Of a stretch of DNA of 64,000 nucleotides, positions 1 to 12,000 are shown one piece after another. The notes beneath the pieces were generated by a model. The model ran no database searches and was not told the DNA's origin. It saw only the letters and a program-made list of their open reading frames with translations. Both the position numbers and the translations under genes were made by a program. How positions within the stretch are numbered: position 1 is the first letter of the stretch; every line of letters begins with the position of its first letter. Source of the stretch: Liolophura sinensis (taxonomy: Eukaryota; Mollusca; Polyplacophora; Chitonida; Chitonidae); assembly GCF_032854445.1 (NCBI RefSeq), contig NC_088295.1:16541385-16605384 (forward strand). The letters are read 5' to 3'.

Positions 1-1860
1 ATGTGCGAACACCAGAGTATTTACGGAATGGAGTGTTTGCGGTTTGCCTCAGATAATACTTGACGTAATTTTGTTGATTCGCTTCAGAAACCGTTATTTC
101 TATTTGTCGGCTTATATTTTAGTTTTTTCTCCTGTTGTTGGTTATAAAGAGTTCTAGTTTTAGGAGGTGTACACTTGTGGATTATTTGCGGAAACTATTA
201 CAGTATCTTGTACGAACTATACCCATTCGGTACATGGAATATATCATGGACAAGATGGACAGCATATGCTGCATAAATATAAGTCATATGTATGACGAGA
301 TAAATGTTAAGCCAGCTTAATAAACGTGTGGTGCCTCTGTAGAAAAAGCAGGCAAGAGCTGTGATGGACATCGCACAGCGCACCATGCCTTGGACTGTGA
401 TGGGTGTAAACCATCTAGCTAGGATTTATCGAACATCTTTTGCTTATACTGAGCAATTCCGCGCACGTGTTATAAATTGATTAGCGAAGAGGATGTCACG
501 ATTAGAGCTTGTTATTCAGATTACATAGACGTGACTTATAATCGCGCAGTCGGCAAGTTGATTTCCTTCCGCATGGACTACAAAGCCCACTTTTAATCAA
601 TCGAGCACATCCCAATCATATTAATCTTAGCCAGTCCAAATCTAATAATAATCCAATATCTATTAGGATATTTCAGTGAATTATAATAAAATATATATTT
701 TTGTCTATATTTGGATTGTATTTTGTAAATTCTGGTCATGTAGCTTTTCTCACTGATGATACTCGGCCTGACAGCGTCTGGCTGATGACTTTAGCATCCA
801 GTGTTTGGAACAGGTATCATGATGTGAGCAACGTGATCTACAAGTTTATGAACAACGTAGCATGTATCAAAGTTCTCCGGCCTTTTATGCTGTAATTTAT
901 GTGACTATTTTGTTGTACTTGTGAAGCAAGAACAAAAAATTATATTCATAGAAATATTTATTACCGGGGTGGTGATAAACCAGGCATTTGAATAGAATTA
1001 ATAGATATTTGGCTTCCATGTAAATGTGTTATACTTTACAGTGTAGTTTAGTATAGTTTCAGTATGTTGATTAAAGTTTACAAAAAGTGGTTTAAGGAAA
1101 GCACGGCAATGGCTTTGTAATCACTGGCATATGAGTGTTCGGTATGATTGCCCATGCAGATGACAATACCAGCTCGCCAAACGCAGTGGACACAATAAGG
1201 GAATCGCAGAATCAGGATATTAAAACTGGCAGCAACAAGATAAAATATGGTCATAAAACCATTCTGTGCATGTTGAGATAGGTGTTGGTTACCCTCTCGC
1301 TGCACGTCTTGGTGACATCGCTGGGATGTTTTGCAATGTCTTCTTTTTCAGGATAACAAAATATACGTCATCACACATATAGCACAATTCTGCTAAGATG
1401 TCAGATGTGTCTTTCTTGGTATAGAATAATATTCTGAATATCAGTAAAATGAAAATGTAAAGAAAGGGATAAGTGTATGCCTTGTGTATGGTTATAGTCA
1501 ATGGAATTTAAACGCACAAAGGATGTAGAAATGAGATTCATTATTCTACAAGCCTTTTTTCTCGTATCAGGGTGCTAAGATAACATTATCTCGTTTGTTA
1601 AGGTGTGTATTTTAACTCCTCTTGTCTGAACATACACCACACAGACACACACACGCAGCGTTCAAAAGGGTGCGTTAAAAATTGCTTACATCAAGTTTCT
1701 CTTAAGTTTCTTAATAAAGTTAAGTTTCTCCTAACCTTTATCGTTATCTGGGTTAAAACACCCTAAAGGTGCAAGCTAATGACGAGAAATGTCACGAAAA
1801 ATTCTTTTGTGAAAACATAGACTTTGTGTGTATTTATAGCGTCGCAACAACACCGTTTCA
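1..1860. other. no gene recognised
   Basis: AT-rich DNA. The only open frames are shorter than 80 codons, on both strands, and show no motif, signal peptide or convincing splice context. A stretch near 1645-1665 is CA/CAC-rich. I see nothing further to annotate. Confidence 0.5.
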
Positions 1861-1869
1861 TTCTTGTAT

Positions 1870-2285
1870 GTGGTTAGAGCGCTCGTCTCTAGGCCGGGAG
1901 ACCTTAGACCAAACCCGGTCGGATCCCTTCTTATTTAAGTCGGATTTTGAAAATGGCACGTGTTGCCGCCTCGCACTGAAAGCCTAGAACAGGGAAATAG
2001 GACTGGTTTGCTCTGTGTCAGTGTAATGTGACTGGGTGGGGTGTCCTGTCTGGTGTCTTTGGCATGATAATTCTTTGGCGACAGTACTTTAGCGGCATTG
2101 ATTCGCCTCACTAAAAGAAGACACAATACATGTACACACACCCAGTGACTCATCGACGTCATATAACTAAAAAATTGTCAACTATGACGTAAAACCTCAA
2201 TTATACATACTTTCCTATAAGTATAAACTATGCATTCTCTTTATTTTATACGACGTTAAACCCCAATCACTCGCTCACTCTTTAT
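1870..2285 (+). repeat. tRNA-derived SINE, diverged, with extra tail fragment
   Basis: The head reads like a tRNA promoter region (gttagagcgctcgtc). The body holds the phrases aatgtgactgggtgg and tggtgtctttggcatgat, which recur near 56.6 kb. The 3' part (catataactaaaaaattgt followed by a tatgacgtaaaacc block) is the same tail seen in the SINEs at 3.2, 16.2 and 29.4 kb. A second tail-only fragment (acgttaaaccccaatcactc) follows at about 2251-2282. Old copy; ends are approximate. Confidence 0.65.
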
Positions 2286-2289
2286 TTTA

Positions 2290-3156
2290 TAACAATACAC
2301 GATGTGTAAGGGGTGGAATCATTGCAATCGCAGTTTGTTCAGGAAAGATTCTTTTCCTTTTTGATTATCAAGTCCAAAAATATGTTCTCAGCCAACCACT
2401 ATGTTCATGTACCGTGACAAACTGTTACCTCATCTCAATGCCACGTTTTGTAGAGGATAAATATCTGTGTCGAGTGAGATTGGTGAACGCAAACACTGTG
2501 GACCAAAGCTCGTATTTGTTAGGCAACTTAAGACTTTTCATAAATTGCAAGTACTTTAAAAGCCCAATTCAGAAAGGAAAGAATTTAATTTGTTGCCGGT
2601 GCTTTGTTCTGCAGTAAAAAATCAGTATACAAATTTTAAACTTCCTAGAGCAAAACATTTTAATTGTAGCTGTGTTTGAGTTCATGACTTAAGTTACTTG
2701 ATAAATAGGGGCCCAGGGCTCAAAAGGACAGTTTGTTATATTAGATAAACGAGTCAGGCGACATATGTGTACATTCTTATAACTTTCACATCAATACTGG
2801 TTTATTAAATATATTGTTTTGTAATGGCCTTTTTTCCCACCAGTAAGCATCTGACAACTCCAAGTTAAGGTGAGATTCACCGTATCTACATTTTCTTGAA
2901 TCTGTTATATTTCACATTCTAAGCTGTTTTAAATGTTGGTTCTATCAAAATAACTCATTTATATTTCTTAAAATCTTAATGAATCCAAAGTTATACAGTC
3001 GTATCTCTTTGTTTTACCTCGTTATCAAGATTCACTCAAGATGTCCTCAAGTGCTTGAGGACATGTCTGATATGCTTGATATTATTTTGTACTTAAGCCT
3101 ATTTAACCAGTACATGAATGACGAGCAGTAAGCAAAACACGTTTTATTTCTGTGTC
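2290..3156. other. no gene recognised
   Basis: AT-rich sequence with no open frame over 70 codons, no tandem repeat and no SINE body visible. Confidence 0.5.
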
Positions 3157-3169
3157 CTCGATTGTACGA

Positions 3170-3531
3170 TGACCGGCCCGGATAGCACAGTTGGTAGAGC
3201 GTCCGCTTCGGGACCGGTAGATCCAGGATCAATCCTTGATCGAGTCACACCTAAGACTTTAAAAGAGGAAGTTGTAACTTCCTCGCTTGGCGTTCAGCAT
3301 GAAGGGGATAGTGCAACGACTGGTTGACCCGTATCAGTATAATGGCTCGGGCGGGTCGGCTTACTTGCCTTCGGTAAGTCGTCTCAGTGAAGCAGCACTA
3401 GATAAAAGAGCAGTGGAAATCCGTCCTGCAACAAGGAGGCACATTACACGTACATGCACACTAATGATTCTTTCGTCGTCATATGACTGAAAAATTGTTG
3501 AGTATGACGTTAAACCCCAAGCACTCACTCA
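3170..3531 (+). repeat. tRNA-derived SINE with 13-bp target-site duplication
   Basis: Full-length copy. The tRNA-like head has an A-box region (agcacagttggtagagcg) and a B-box-like block (ggatcaatccttgatc), followed by a unique body and a tail ending in repeated CACT. It is flanked by the perfect direct repeat CTCGATTGTACGA at 3157-3169 and 3532-3544, which I read as the target-site duplication. The same family lies at 16217-16560 and 29435-29753. A frame runs through it but it is not a gene. Confidence 0.9.
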
Positions 3532-3544
3532 CTCGATTGTACGA

Positions 3545-4960
3545 GAAGCAGAGAGGCACTTCTATGAAATGAAGTTTTGACTTTGGTTTTATTCTGAAAT
3601 GTTTTGGGTGAATTTTTGTCTTTTATTTTAAATGATATTGCAAACAGTTTATTCTTGGTTTGAAAATTAACATACGGATTGTTGACCCACTACGAAAGTA
3701 GAACAACGATTTATGCTACAGAGTTGTTAATCATGTGTGAGTAATTCCACAAGGACTCACGTGCCGTTGACCGTTAGCAATGCAGCGCTCCAGTGACATT
3801 GCAAATTCAAGCAGAAACAACCGAATAACGCTTGATTACGTTTAAAGTTACCTGCCTTTGGCCAAAAGTCTTCTATGACTCCTAGACTCACTGGGCACGT
3901 GTTGGTTTATACCCAACCTTATCTTGATATTAAATTTATGGTCAGTTGCTTGAGTCAAAAACCTATTCAGATTATTCAGTTGATTAATGCGCAGCTTTAG
4001 GTATTTACATCCGGGGTGTACAATCACACACCGGAAGTAGTTCTTCTTGTAAAACTATGCTATCATAACGGCACAAAATCCGTGAAACCAAAATGGGTAT
4101 TTCCTGGAAATGGTATGTAATATTTCACCATCCAAGATGTGGCAATGCAAGAAGACGTAGATGTCTATTTTGGTCAGTATAAGCCCTCTAACAAGATTGT
4201 GACACGACACAAAGGTAATCCATCAAGCTGAATGTAAATGCTACAATATAAAGAGTTGAACACTATACCTGTATACCTACAACTGTAAATGTCAGGGGCA
4301 TTGTCGGTGTGATCAAATTCCAGTCATAAAACCATGCAGCCCGCCATTTTGTGCCTAAACTCTCCAACTTTCTTCTTTAATGACTAGTTTAGCCCGTACA
4401 TTCACCGCTCATCAAAAACCGTTCGTCGAAAGATCAGAAACATAAATGTTAAATCAGCTATCACATGTACATGAGAGTGTATTTTTTATCTGGCAGGATG
4501 ACGGTGAGCGAACGTTCCATATATGCATAATTCCGTAACTCCTGTCTTTTTTTTCAGGCAACTTTGCAGTGTTTTATTCTATTGAATGACGTATACATTA
4601 GTACAAATTTGATAATTGTTTCGTTACCCAATTATGAAAATCAGTCGAAAGCCTTTGTCGGCGTCTTCAAACCATCAATAAAAAGCGACAAATATGTAAC
4701 GCCAGAGCTGGGGAGTGCTCATTGCGGCTAATTGTGTGTACATACCGCCGCCTGGCCTCCAGGCACTGCTAGGTCTATTTTTGTAAATCCTGAGCTATGT
4801 CTATTTATAAGAACGCTTAGTTACCCCATGCCAACCCAAGCGTATCACCATTGTGTGTCCATCGCTGAAACTAAACGTACTTCTTACATTTACCCACTAC
4901 TTAAGTCGATCGTCGGGGTGAGGCAGGCAACTCTTTTCGCAACTCGCAACTCTTCTTGTC

Positions 4961-4963
<3 letters not shown>
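3545..4963. other. no gene recognised
   Basis: Non-coding sequence without recognisable repeats. The frame reaching the microsatellite at 4964 has no motif and its (IY)n tail is an artefact of the TA repeat. Confidence 0.5.

Positions 4964-5043
<80 letters not shown>
4964..5043. repeat. (TA)n microsatellite
   Basis: About 80 bp of uninterrupted TA dinucleotides. Self-complementary and likely polymorphic in length; the true length may differ from the assembled one. Confidence 0.95.
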
Positions 5044-5046
<3 letters not shown>

Positions 5047-5282
5047 GAAACAGAGAAAGATCCCCTGGTGAGGAGAATTTACATAAAAAAAATAATAAAA
5101 CGTCTTCTTAACTTTCTACATTCTGTTATATTCCAACTCCAGTTTCAAACTGCTTAAACGAAAACTACTCATGTTTATTTACATGGGGACTGACATCATG
5201 AAATTATTTACTTACACGACGGTGGTCAGATTTATTGGTGAATGAAACCGAGCAGAGCACGGACAGAACCCATGAACTTATT

Positions 5283-5640
5283 AGTCTGAAGGACGAGTTG
5301 GCTGCGTCCATAGAGAATGCGTGACCTGAGAGAACTTTTGTCCTCATTGGTTAGGGTGACGAACCGACAGCGTCCATAGAAAACTCCTGACGTCATTGGT
5401 CAGGAGGACCGATCGGCTACTGCTGTCGAGAATATTTGACCTCATCGGTCAGGGTGGCGGACAGACTGCGACCATAGAGAACTCCTGATCTCATTGGTCA
5501 GGAGGACGGACCGACTACGACCATAGAGAACTCCTGATCTCTTTGGTCAGTCGGACGAACCGACTACGACCATAGAGACTGATCGGCTGCGGCCATAGAG
5601 AACCCATGATTGGTAAGAGGGGCCGATCGGCTGAAGATAT
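5283..5640. repeat. tandem repeat, ~60-bp unit, about 6 copies
   Basis: The phrases catagagaactcctgatct, cattggtcaggaggac and gaccgactacgaccatagag return about every 60 bp with substitutions and small deletions. It lies just upstream of the first exon found for the plus-strand gene, so it is probably in that gene's 5' intron. Confidence 0.8.
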
Positions 5641-6044
5641 AGCCAAGCCAATATTCCAGTTTACCTTTCATTTAAAATTTAGACATTGCTCGGGATGGCT
5701 GTTGAAAAGTTCTGTTCTTACGTAGTGTTTACTTACATGTCTAACGATCTTGTGTCGCGTGGATGTCACTCACAAATTAGCAGTTTGATATTTGCTTATG
5801 TCTATATATACACACTATGTTTTAATATCCTGCATCTTTGGAAACCGGTGTCTCGTATAATATTAACCATAATTGTTTTTGTTCTATGTCTGTGGGGACG
5901 ATATACAGTGGTTATAGACATGAATGAAGTTTGCATACAATTTGGAAGTGTTGTGCGACTGTTCTGATTTGGTGTATACAAAATATGATATGATATTTTC
6001 TACTTTGATAGAGTTAACAAAAATCACTCTACTATCCTCCTTAG

Positions 6045-9000
6045 GGTCCCTGCGGTGCTTCCACATTTAGGAAATCCTTTGAGGACGATTTCACAGAAGT
6101 GGAGCCCGGGCCGTTGACGGTCAGGTGGGAAGATACAGAACAGCAATCGGGTAAATGTAGCCCTTCTTCACAAGAGAACCAAACAAGTACTGGCTGATAG
6201 TGTGTAGTGCATGTATAACTGTTATCACGCTTTATGTAATAGTCATTGTCTAAATTATCTATTCAATGTATTGACAGTGAAAGTCAAGGAGTGATTTTAG
6301 TTGCATTGATGTTTGCAGACCGTACTTCAAAACAAACATGTTCGCTTGTTAGCAAAACATCTTCCTCGATGCCATGTGGGCTGTTGTGCATGAAAACTCA
6401 AGTGAATGTATGTAGTTACATGTTCTTGTCACTGACAGGAAGCCCCAGTCGGATCGCCCTAGGGAGATGGGGGGAGGATGGAGTCTGCGTTCTTCTCGAT
6501 TTTATCCCCCACCGTGATGTGCCGCTGACAAACCCTAGGTGTCAGGTAAGTTCAGTAATGTGACCTTGACAAATCGTAGATGTCAGGTGAACTCATTAAT
6601 GTGACCCTTAAAAACGGCATGTGTCAGGTGAGATTAGCAATGTGACTCTGACAAAACCCAGGCATTAGGTAAACTTAATCATCTAACTCTGACAAACCCC
6701 AGATTTTGTTGCTAAATAGTTCTGTTCTCAACTGCTATGCCGAAAATTTCTTGGTATGGTCTTATAATGTGGCATTTCATTCCATTCTTGACAAATCTAG
6801 GTGATGAATTTCCTCATGTTTTATCACTAAAAATGATCAGTGCCTATTCGTTAATTTATGATCTGTATTTGCAGCGTGACGAATACCCATTGGGGTCTTG
6901 CCAATCAACTGGCACTCTGGTGACCGTTCAGATCCCTAATATTAGGTGCGACCGCTGCTTTCTCCAGCTGATGTCCGTGAGAGTTCCAAGAGGCAGGTGG
7001 AGTACATTGTATTATAGCTAAAAATGCTGACAAATGCTGCGCTCAATTTTCAGTGTATAATTACGGAATGTGTCAGTTGACCTACATGTACGTTGACAAC
7101 TTACCGTTTTTTCTGACATGTACATGGCAGCCATCATTCTTTGTATGAGCAATAAGAATGAACGAAGCACTGTTTTAATCTCAAGTGTAAAACAGTACTT
7201 TTTCATTGTTGAGTGTGCAAAGTAGGATGGTTACTGCATGTCTCAAAGAATGGTATTTGTTGCATACATGTCTGTGATGATGTAAACTGACAATGTAGAT
7301 CAGTTAACATGTCCCTGCCTGCTGTAATAATACAGTGGAATTTGTTGGTGGGCCATTTGTTAGCATTTTTGCTGTAAATTTTAAATCGTCGGGTGCAGAC
7401 TGTAATCAACAGAACGTTCTTCAAGGAACTGCTCACATTATCAATCTGCTATATCGCCATATTGTATTCTGTTATAATTGATTTCTTGTATTACCATTTC
7501 ACTTATACTTTGGGGATGAGGCATCGGGAGAAAACTTAAGAAAAACAGCATCACACTCACACACCTGGCGTGTCCATGAATAAAATTTCCGAACTTGAGC
7601 TTGATTCGAACGCCTATCCTTTCTGACGCAGGTCACCATATGAAGATCAGCTCTGTCTCGGAACACAGAGCGTTGTTAACTGACAGCGCTAATGTGATTG
7701 ACTGAGTCATAGTGTATTTCTTACTTCTTTTTGAAAGTTAAGCTCAGGGATTAATGAATATTCAAATAATTATGTGTAAAGTTGTATAACGATCAGTGAT
7801 GCCCCCACTGTCATCGTGAACCCATCTGCGAAAAGACATTTGTTATTATGGGGAACGAAATCAGGTTAGGCTGTTACAATGTTTCAGAGGCCTGGACAGC
7901 TGAGGCTCAATTCCAGTCGCAAACATGTGGAAAAGTTCGTTAGATTCTTGTTAGAAGTTGGTGGTTTACCAACACTTAAAACTGACGTTCGTCTTCGTAC
8001 AACATTTTTCAGTGTGACATGAAACATCAATCAGATGACTATATAAATACATTGTCTTTATAGTAACTAACAATTTGTTTCTCACTGTTCCTATTCAATG
8101 TTACCAGACAGCACAGTTTACAGTCATAAAGATTACTCTAATGAAGAAAAGTCATATTTTGAGACTGCTGTCTATTTTGTACGTGTGATAAACTTTTCAG
8201 GATTATCATTTCTCTTAGTATTTCGTCTTCTCTCTATGTTACATATGCTCACCCTGTATTTCACGTTTGTCTGTCATTTATTGTGTTTCCTTAACGCGTT
8301 TTGTTTTTTGTGTTTTATGGGTCCTTTTATATCCTTCCTCATCGTACTTTTCTCACCACCATTGTGTTTTTGTATACAGGCAGAGGTTGTGCAGCAGGGG
8401 ACCAGGTCGGAGGCTGCAATACATTTTACTCCTGTGCTAGTATTAGGATCATGTAAGTTATTATTGTTTCTACAAAAAATTTATCTTTGATTCTTGGATT
8501 CTGGATGAAAAAGATAATTTTCTGATAGCCCAAGTAACCATTAATGACACGACAACAGTTCTTAAAAGAGTGTTTATGTTAAAATTCCTATTTCTAAGAC
8601 TTTTATTTTTGATTGGATACATTTTTGCAGATCGTGAATGCCCTCGTTTAGTAAAGCCAAAATCACAATAGCTTATATTTAAAAACAAAACGTTTACCAG
8701 TATGTTTTGTTTCTGAGGAACCGTTTCTGTATCCGATAAGTCGAGTTCGACTCAAGTATCAAGTAACTGCTCCTGTATAATACACCTGTATCTTTGGTCA
8801 CAAAACATACCTCTAGTTTTTAGTGTGCTTAATGTATTTCTAGGAGTGGACCAGGGGCCCCAAGTAGCTTAGACGCGTGCAGAAATGATCCGATTATCCA
8901 AAGTACACTGCAAAACTGGCCTATCCAAGCTGAAGAAACTCTTCAGGTAAGATGAATCAAACAGTCGTTGTTGTATCAGAAACTTCTTCAAATCCAAGCC

Positions 9001-12000
9001 CCATAAAACCTAAGGTCTTCACCTATTCTGCCTGTACTTGTAATATGTGGGTTTCCAGATAGGAGAGTAAGTGAGAAGGTCTTCCAGCAACCTTTGGATG
9101 GTCGTGGGTTTCCGCCGGGTTCTGCCCGGTTTCCTCCCAACATAATGCTGGCGGCCGTAGTGTAAGTGAAATATTCTTGAGTAAGGCGTAAAACACTAGT
9201 GAAACAAATAAATAAATACAACCAGAGAGGAGACATCATGGCTTACTCAGTACATTTTAGGTATCTTAATAAATTATCAATTAAACCATTGTGGGTAATT
9301 TTCGATTTTGTATATACAGGCCCGTGTTAAGATGCATTGATTTGTCTTCGCTTGCCATCAATCGGCTACTTCACGGTACAAAAGGGCGTCACCATAATAA
9401 ACTCGAAACTCTAAATTCCCCTGATGATGGCTCAATGTTGAAATTGTAACAAAAACATATGTTTTTTGTGCATCTTCACAAAATGTACTATTATCTATTT
9501 CTTTGTCAGGGTCAGGGAGATGTTGGTTTCTTTCCCAGAGGCTCGACGTTTACAGGAAAGCTTACTCCAATTAATGCTCCTCGCAGTGGTGCCAACTCGC
9601 CCACCCACGAATTTTCCTACAGCCTTAACATAGATGGAGATCGCCCACTGTAAGTTAAGCTTGTGGTCGCCCTTTTGACACCACATGGATTGGTCCGCTG
9701 TAAGTTAAGCTTGTGGTCGCCCGTCTGACACCATAACTAATCGTCCCCTGTAAGTTAGGCTTGTGGTCGCCCGTCTGACACTATATCTGATCGTCCCCTG
9801 TAAGTTAGGCTTGTGGTCGCCTATTTGACTCCACAGGGAATGGTCCCCTGTAAGTTATGCTTGTGGTCGTCCGTCTGACACCATAACTGATGGTCCCCTG
9901 TAAGTTAGGCTTGTGGTCGCCCATTTGACACCACAGGGAATGGTCCCCTGTAAATTAGGCTTGTTGTGACTCTTCTGACACCACTGGGGATGTTCCCTTA
10001 TAAATTAGGCTTAAGGTCGCCTATCTGACACCCCTGGGGATGGCCCCCTGTAAGTTGGACTTGTTGTCACTCATCTGGCACAACAGGGGATGGTCCCCTA
10101 GTAAATTAGGCTTAAAGTCGCGCATCTGACACCACTGGTGATGTTCCCTTGTAAGTTAGGTTTGTTGTCACCCTTCTGACACCACATGGGTTGGCCTCGT
10201 GTAAGTTAGGCTTGTTGTCACCGATCTGATATCAAAGAAGACCGTACCTTGGAAGTTAGGCTTCTTTGCTCCTTTCTCTTTACTGATATGAGTTCTGAAA
10301 GATGTGAGTTATTTCTTATCATATTCTTAGCTCCCCCATATTACAGTAAGCAATGTACTGTTCGGGCCTGCGCGTTGTAACATATTATTACTTACCTCAT
10401 ACCGCAAAAAGAACCAGTTTGATCTCTCTATATATATCCATATAGGTATGTATATCCATTGTCTCCGATTTTCGTACGACGTTAAAGCCAAAGTACTCAC
10501 TCTCTCACTCCTTCGATATGGTTGCAATACTGGCCAAGTGCATGGTATTAAGACAAAAACATTCAGTTCTTTCTGTCATTGATAAGCCTTTTGGCGTCTT
10601 TCACCCGTGTGGCTAGTTCTGATCTCACTTTCAACTGTTTCCACCCACAGGCGACCGCGTGTAATAAGTATAATGATCGAGTCCAATGGTCGGTTTATCC
10701 AGCTAAGGAGACTGACGACTGAGCTCACCCAATCAGGAACAATTCCTGTCAACGCAGCCCAGGTCGCATCCATCCGGGTACTTATAATTGTCACAAATAT
10801 GTTATTTTTACAACCAGGTATTTTTTTTTTATTTATTTATTTATTTATTTGATTGGTGTTTTACGCCGTACTGAAGAATATTTCACTTATACGACGGCAG
10901 CCAGCATTATGGTGGGAGGAAATCGGGCAGAGCTGGAGGGAAACCCACGACCATCCGCAGGTTACTGCCAGACCTTCCCACGTGCGGCCGGAGAGGAAGC
11001 CAGCATGAGCCGAACTTAAAGTGTATTTTTAAACTACCAAGTAAAATGAATAAACAGTATTTACAAATATGATGTAATTTATGAACAAATGTTTCTTGCT
11101 CGGTATATACAAGAACTTGGACTCTTATAGTCTAATTCTTTTAGCCAATCGCCTATATTCAGCTCTCGGTAAAATCTGTCCTACTCGCTACCAAAATTGC
11201 CCTTTATCAGTGACACATAACAACCCAAGCTCTACACACCGATATGTTGAAAGTTCATATATTGCAAAGAGAATTTATTATTCCGCTTATTATTATTCCG
11301 CTCATCTTCCGCAATCAGTACGGCTCTTCTCACATGGATTTTTTTTTTTTTTTAGGCTGGAAAAATCCTTTTCAGATTCAACATCAACCTCGGCATTATC
11401 ATCTCAGATTTTGACGTAGAATTGAAACCAGTTGGTCGGGTAAGACAGTCACATTCTGCGAGACAAAAAACAAATGTTAATATATTTTGTATAGTAGCAA
11501 AACTTGAAATTTGTTTTATCTTTAAACTGAGTGAACTTGAATATGTTTCTTTCCCAGCAATAAAAGACAATAATCCAACCATCCTTTAATTTTGTTCATT
11601 TTTGATATCCAAACTAAGCTTACTAGGTAGAGTCGATCACTGTGAAATAAAATGCTGTGAATTCTTTGATACTCAGGGCTATATCTACTTCTGAGATCGC
11701 TTCGTCATTTACCACATTACATCTGAAAGCTTGGCTGGGAAGATTGAAACAGAGCTCAGATCTACACTCCAAAAATTAATCCGTTAATTAATAGATTGTA
11801 TTGTGTTACTGCAGGAGATTTTTTTCTGCTAAATATAACATTTCTGTTAATTCAACATAAGATTCGGTTAGACTAACAGAATACTTTGTTGAACGTATTC
11901 GGTTAGACTAACAGAATACTTTGTTGAACGTATTCGGTTAGACTAACAGAGTACTTTGTTGAACGTGACAGAATGTTATGTTATAATAAGAGAATACATT

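Noticed and set aside
4732-5157. 141-codon frame with an (IY)n tail
   Set aside because: The tail comes from the (TA)n microsatellite and the rest has no motif or paralogue.
8098-8490. Hydrophobic 130-codon frame resembling a membrane protein
   Set aside because: It is intronic and reads the real exon at 8380-8452 in the wrong frame; its hydrophobicity follows from T-rich sequence.
10470-10515. acgttaaagccaaagtactc with CTCACTC repeats
   Set aside because: A SINE tail remnant too short to annotate as an element on its own.
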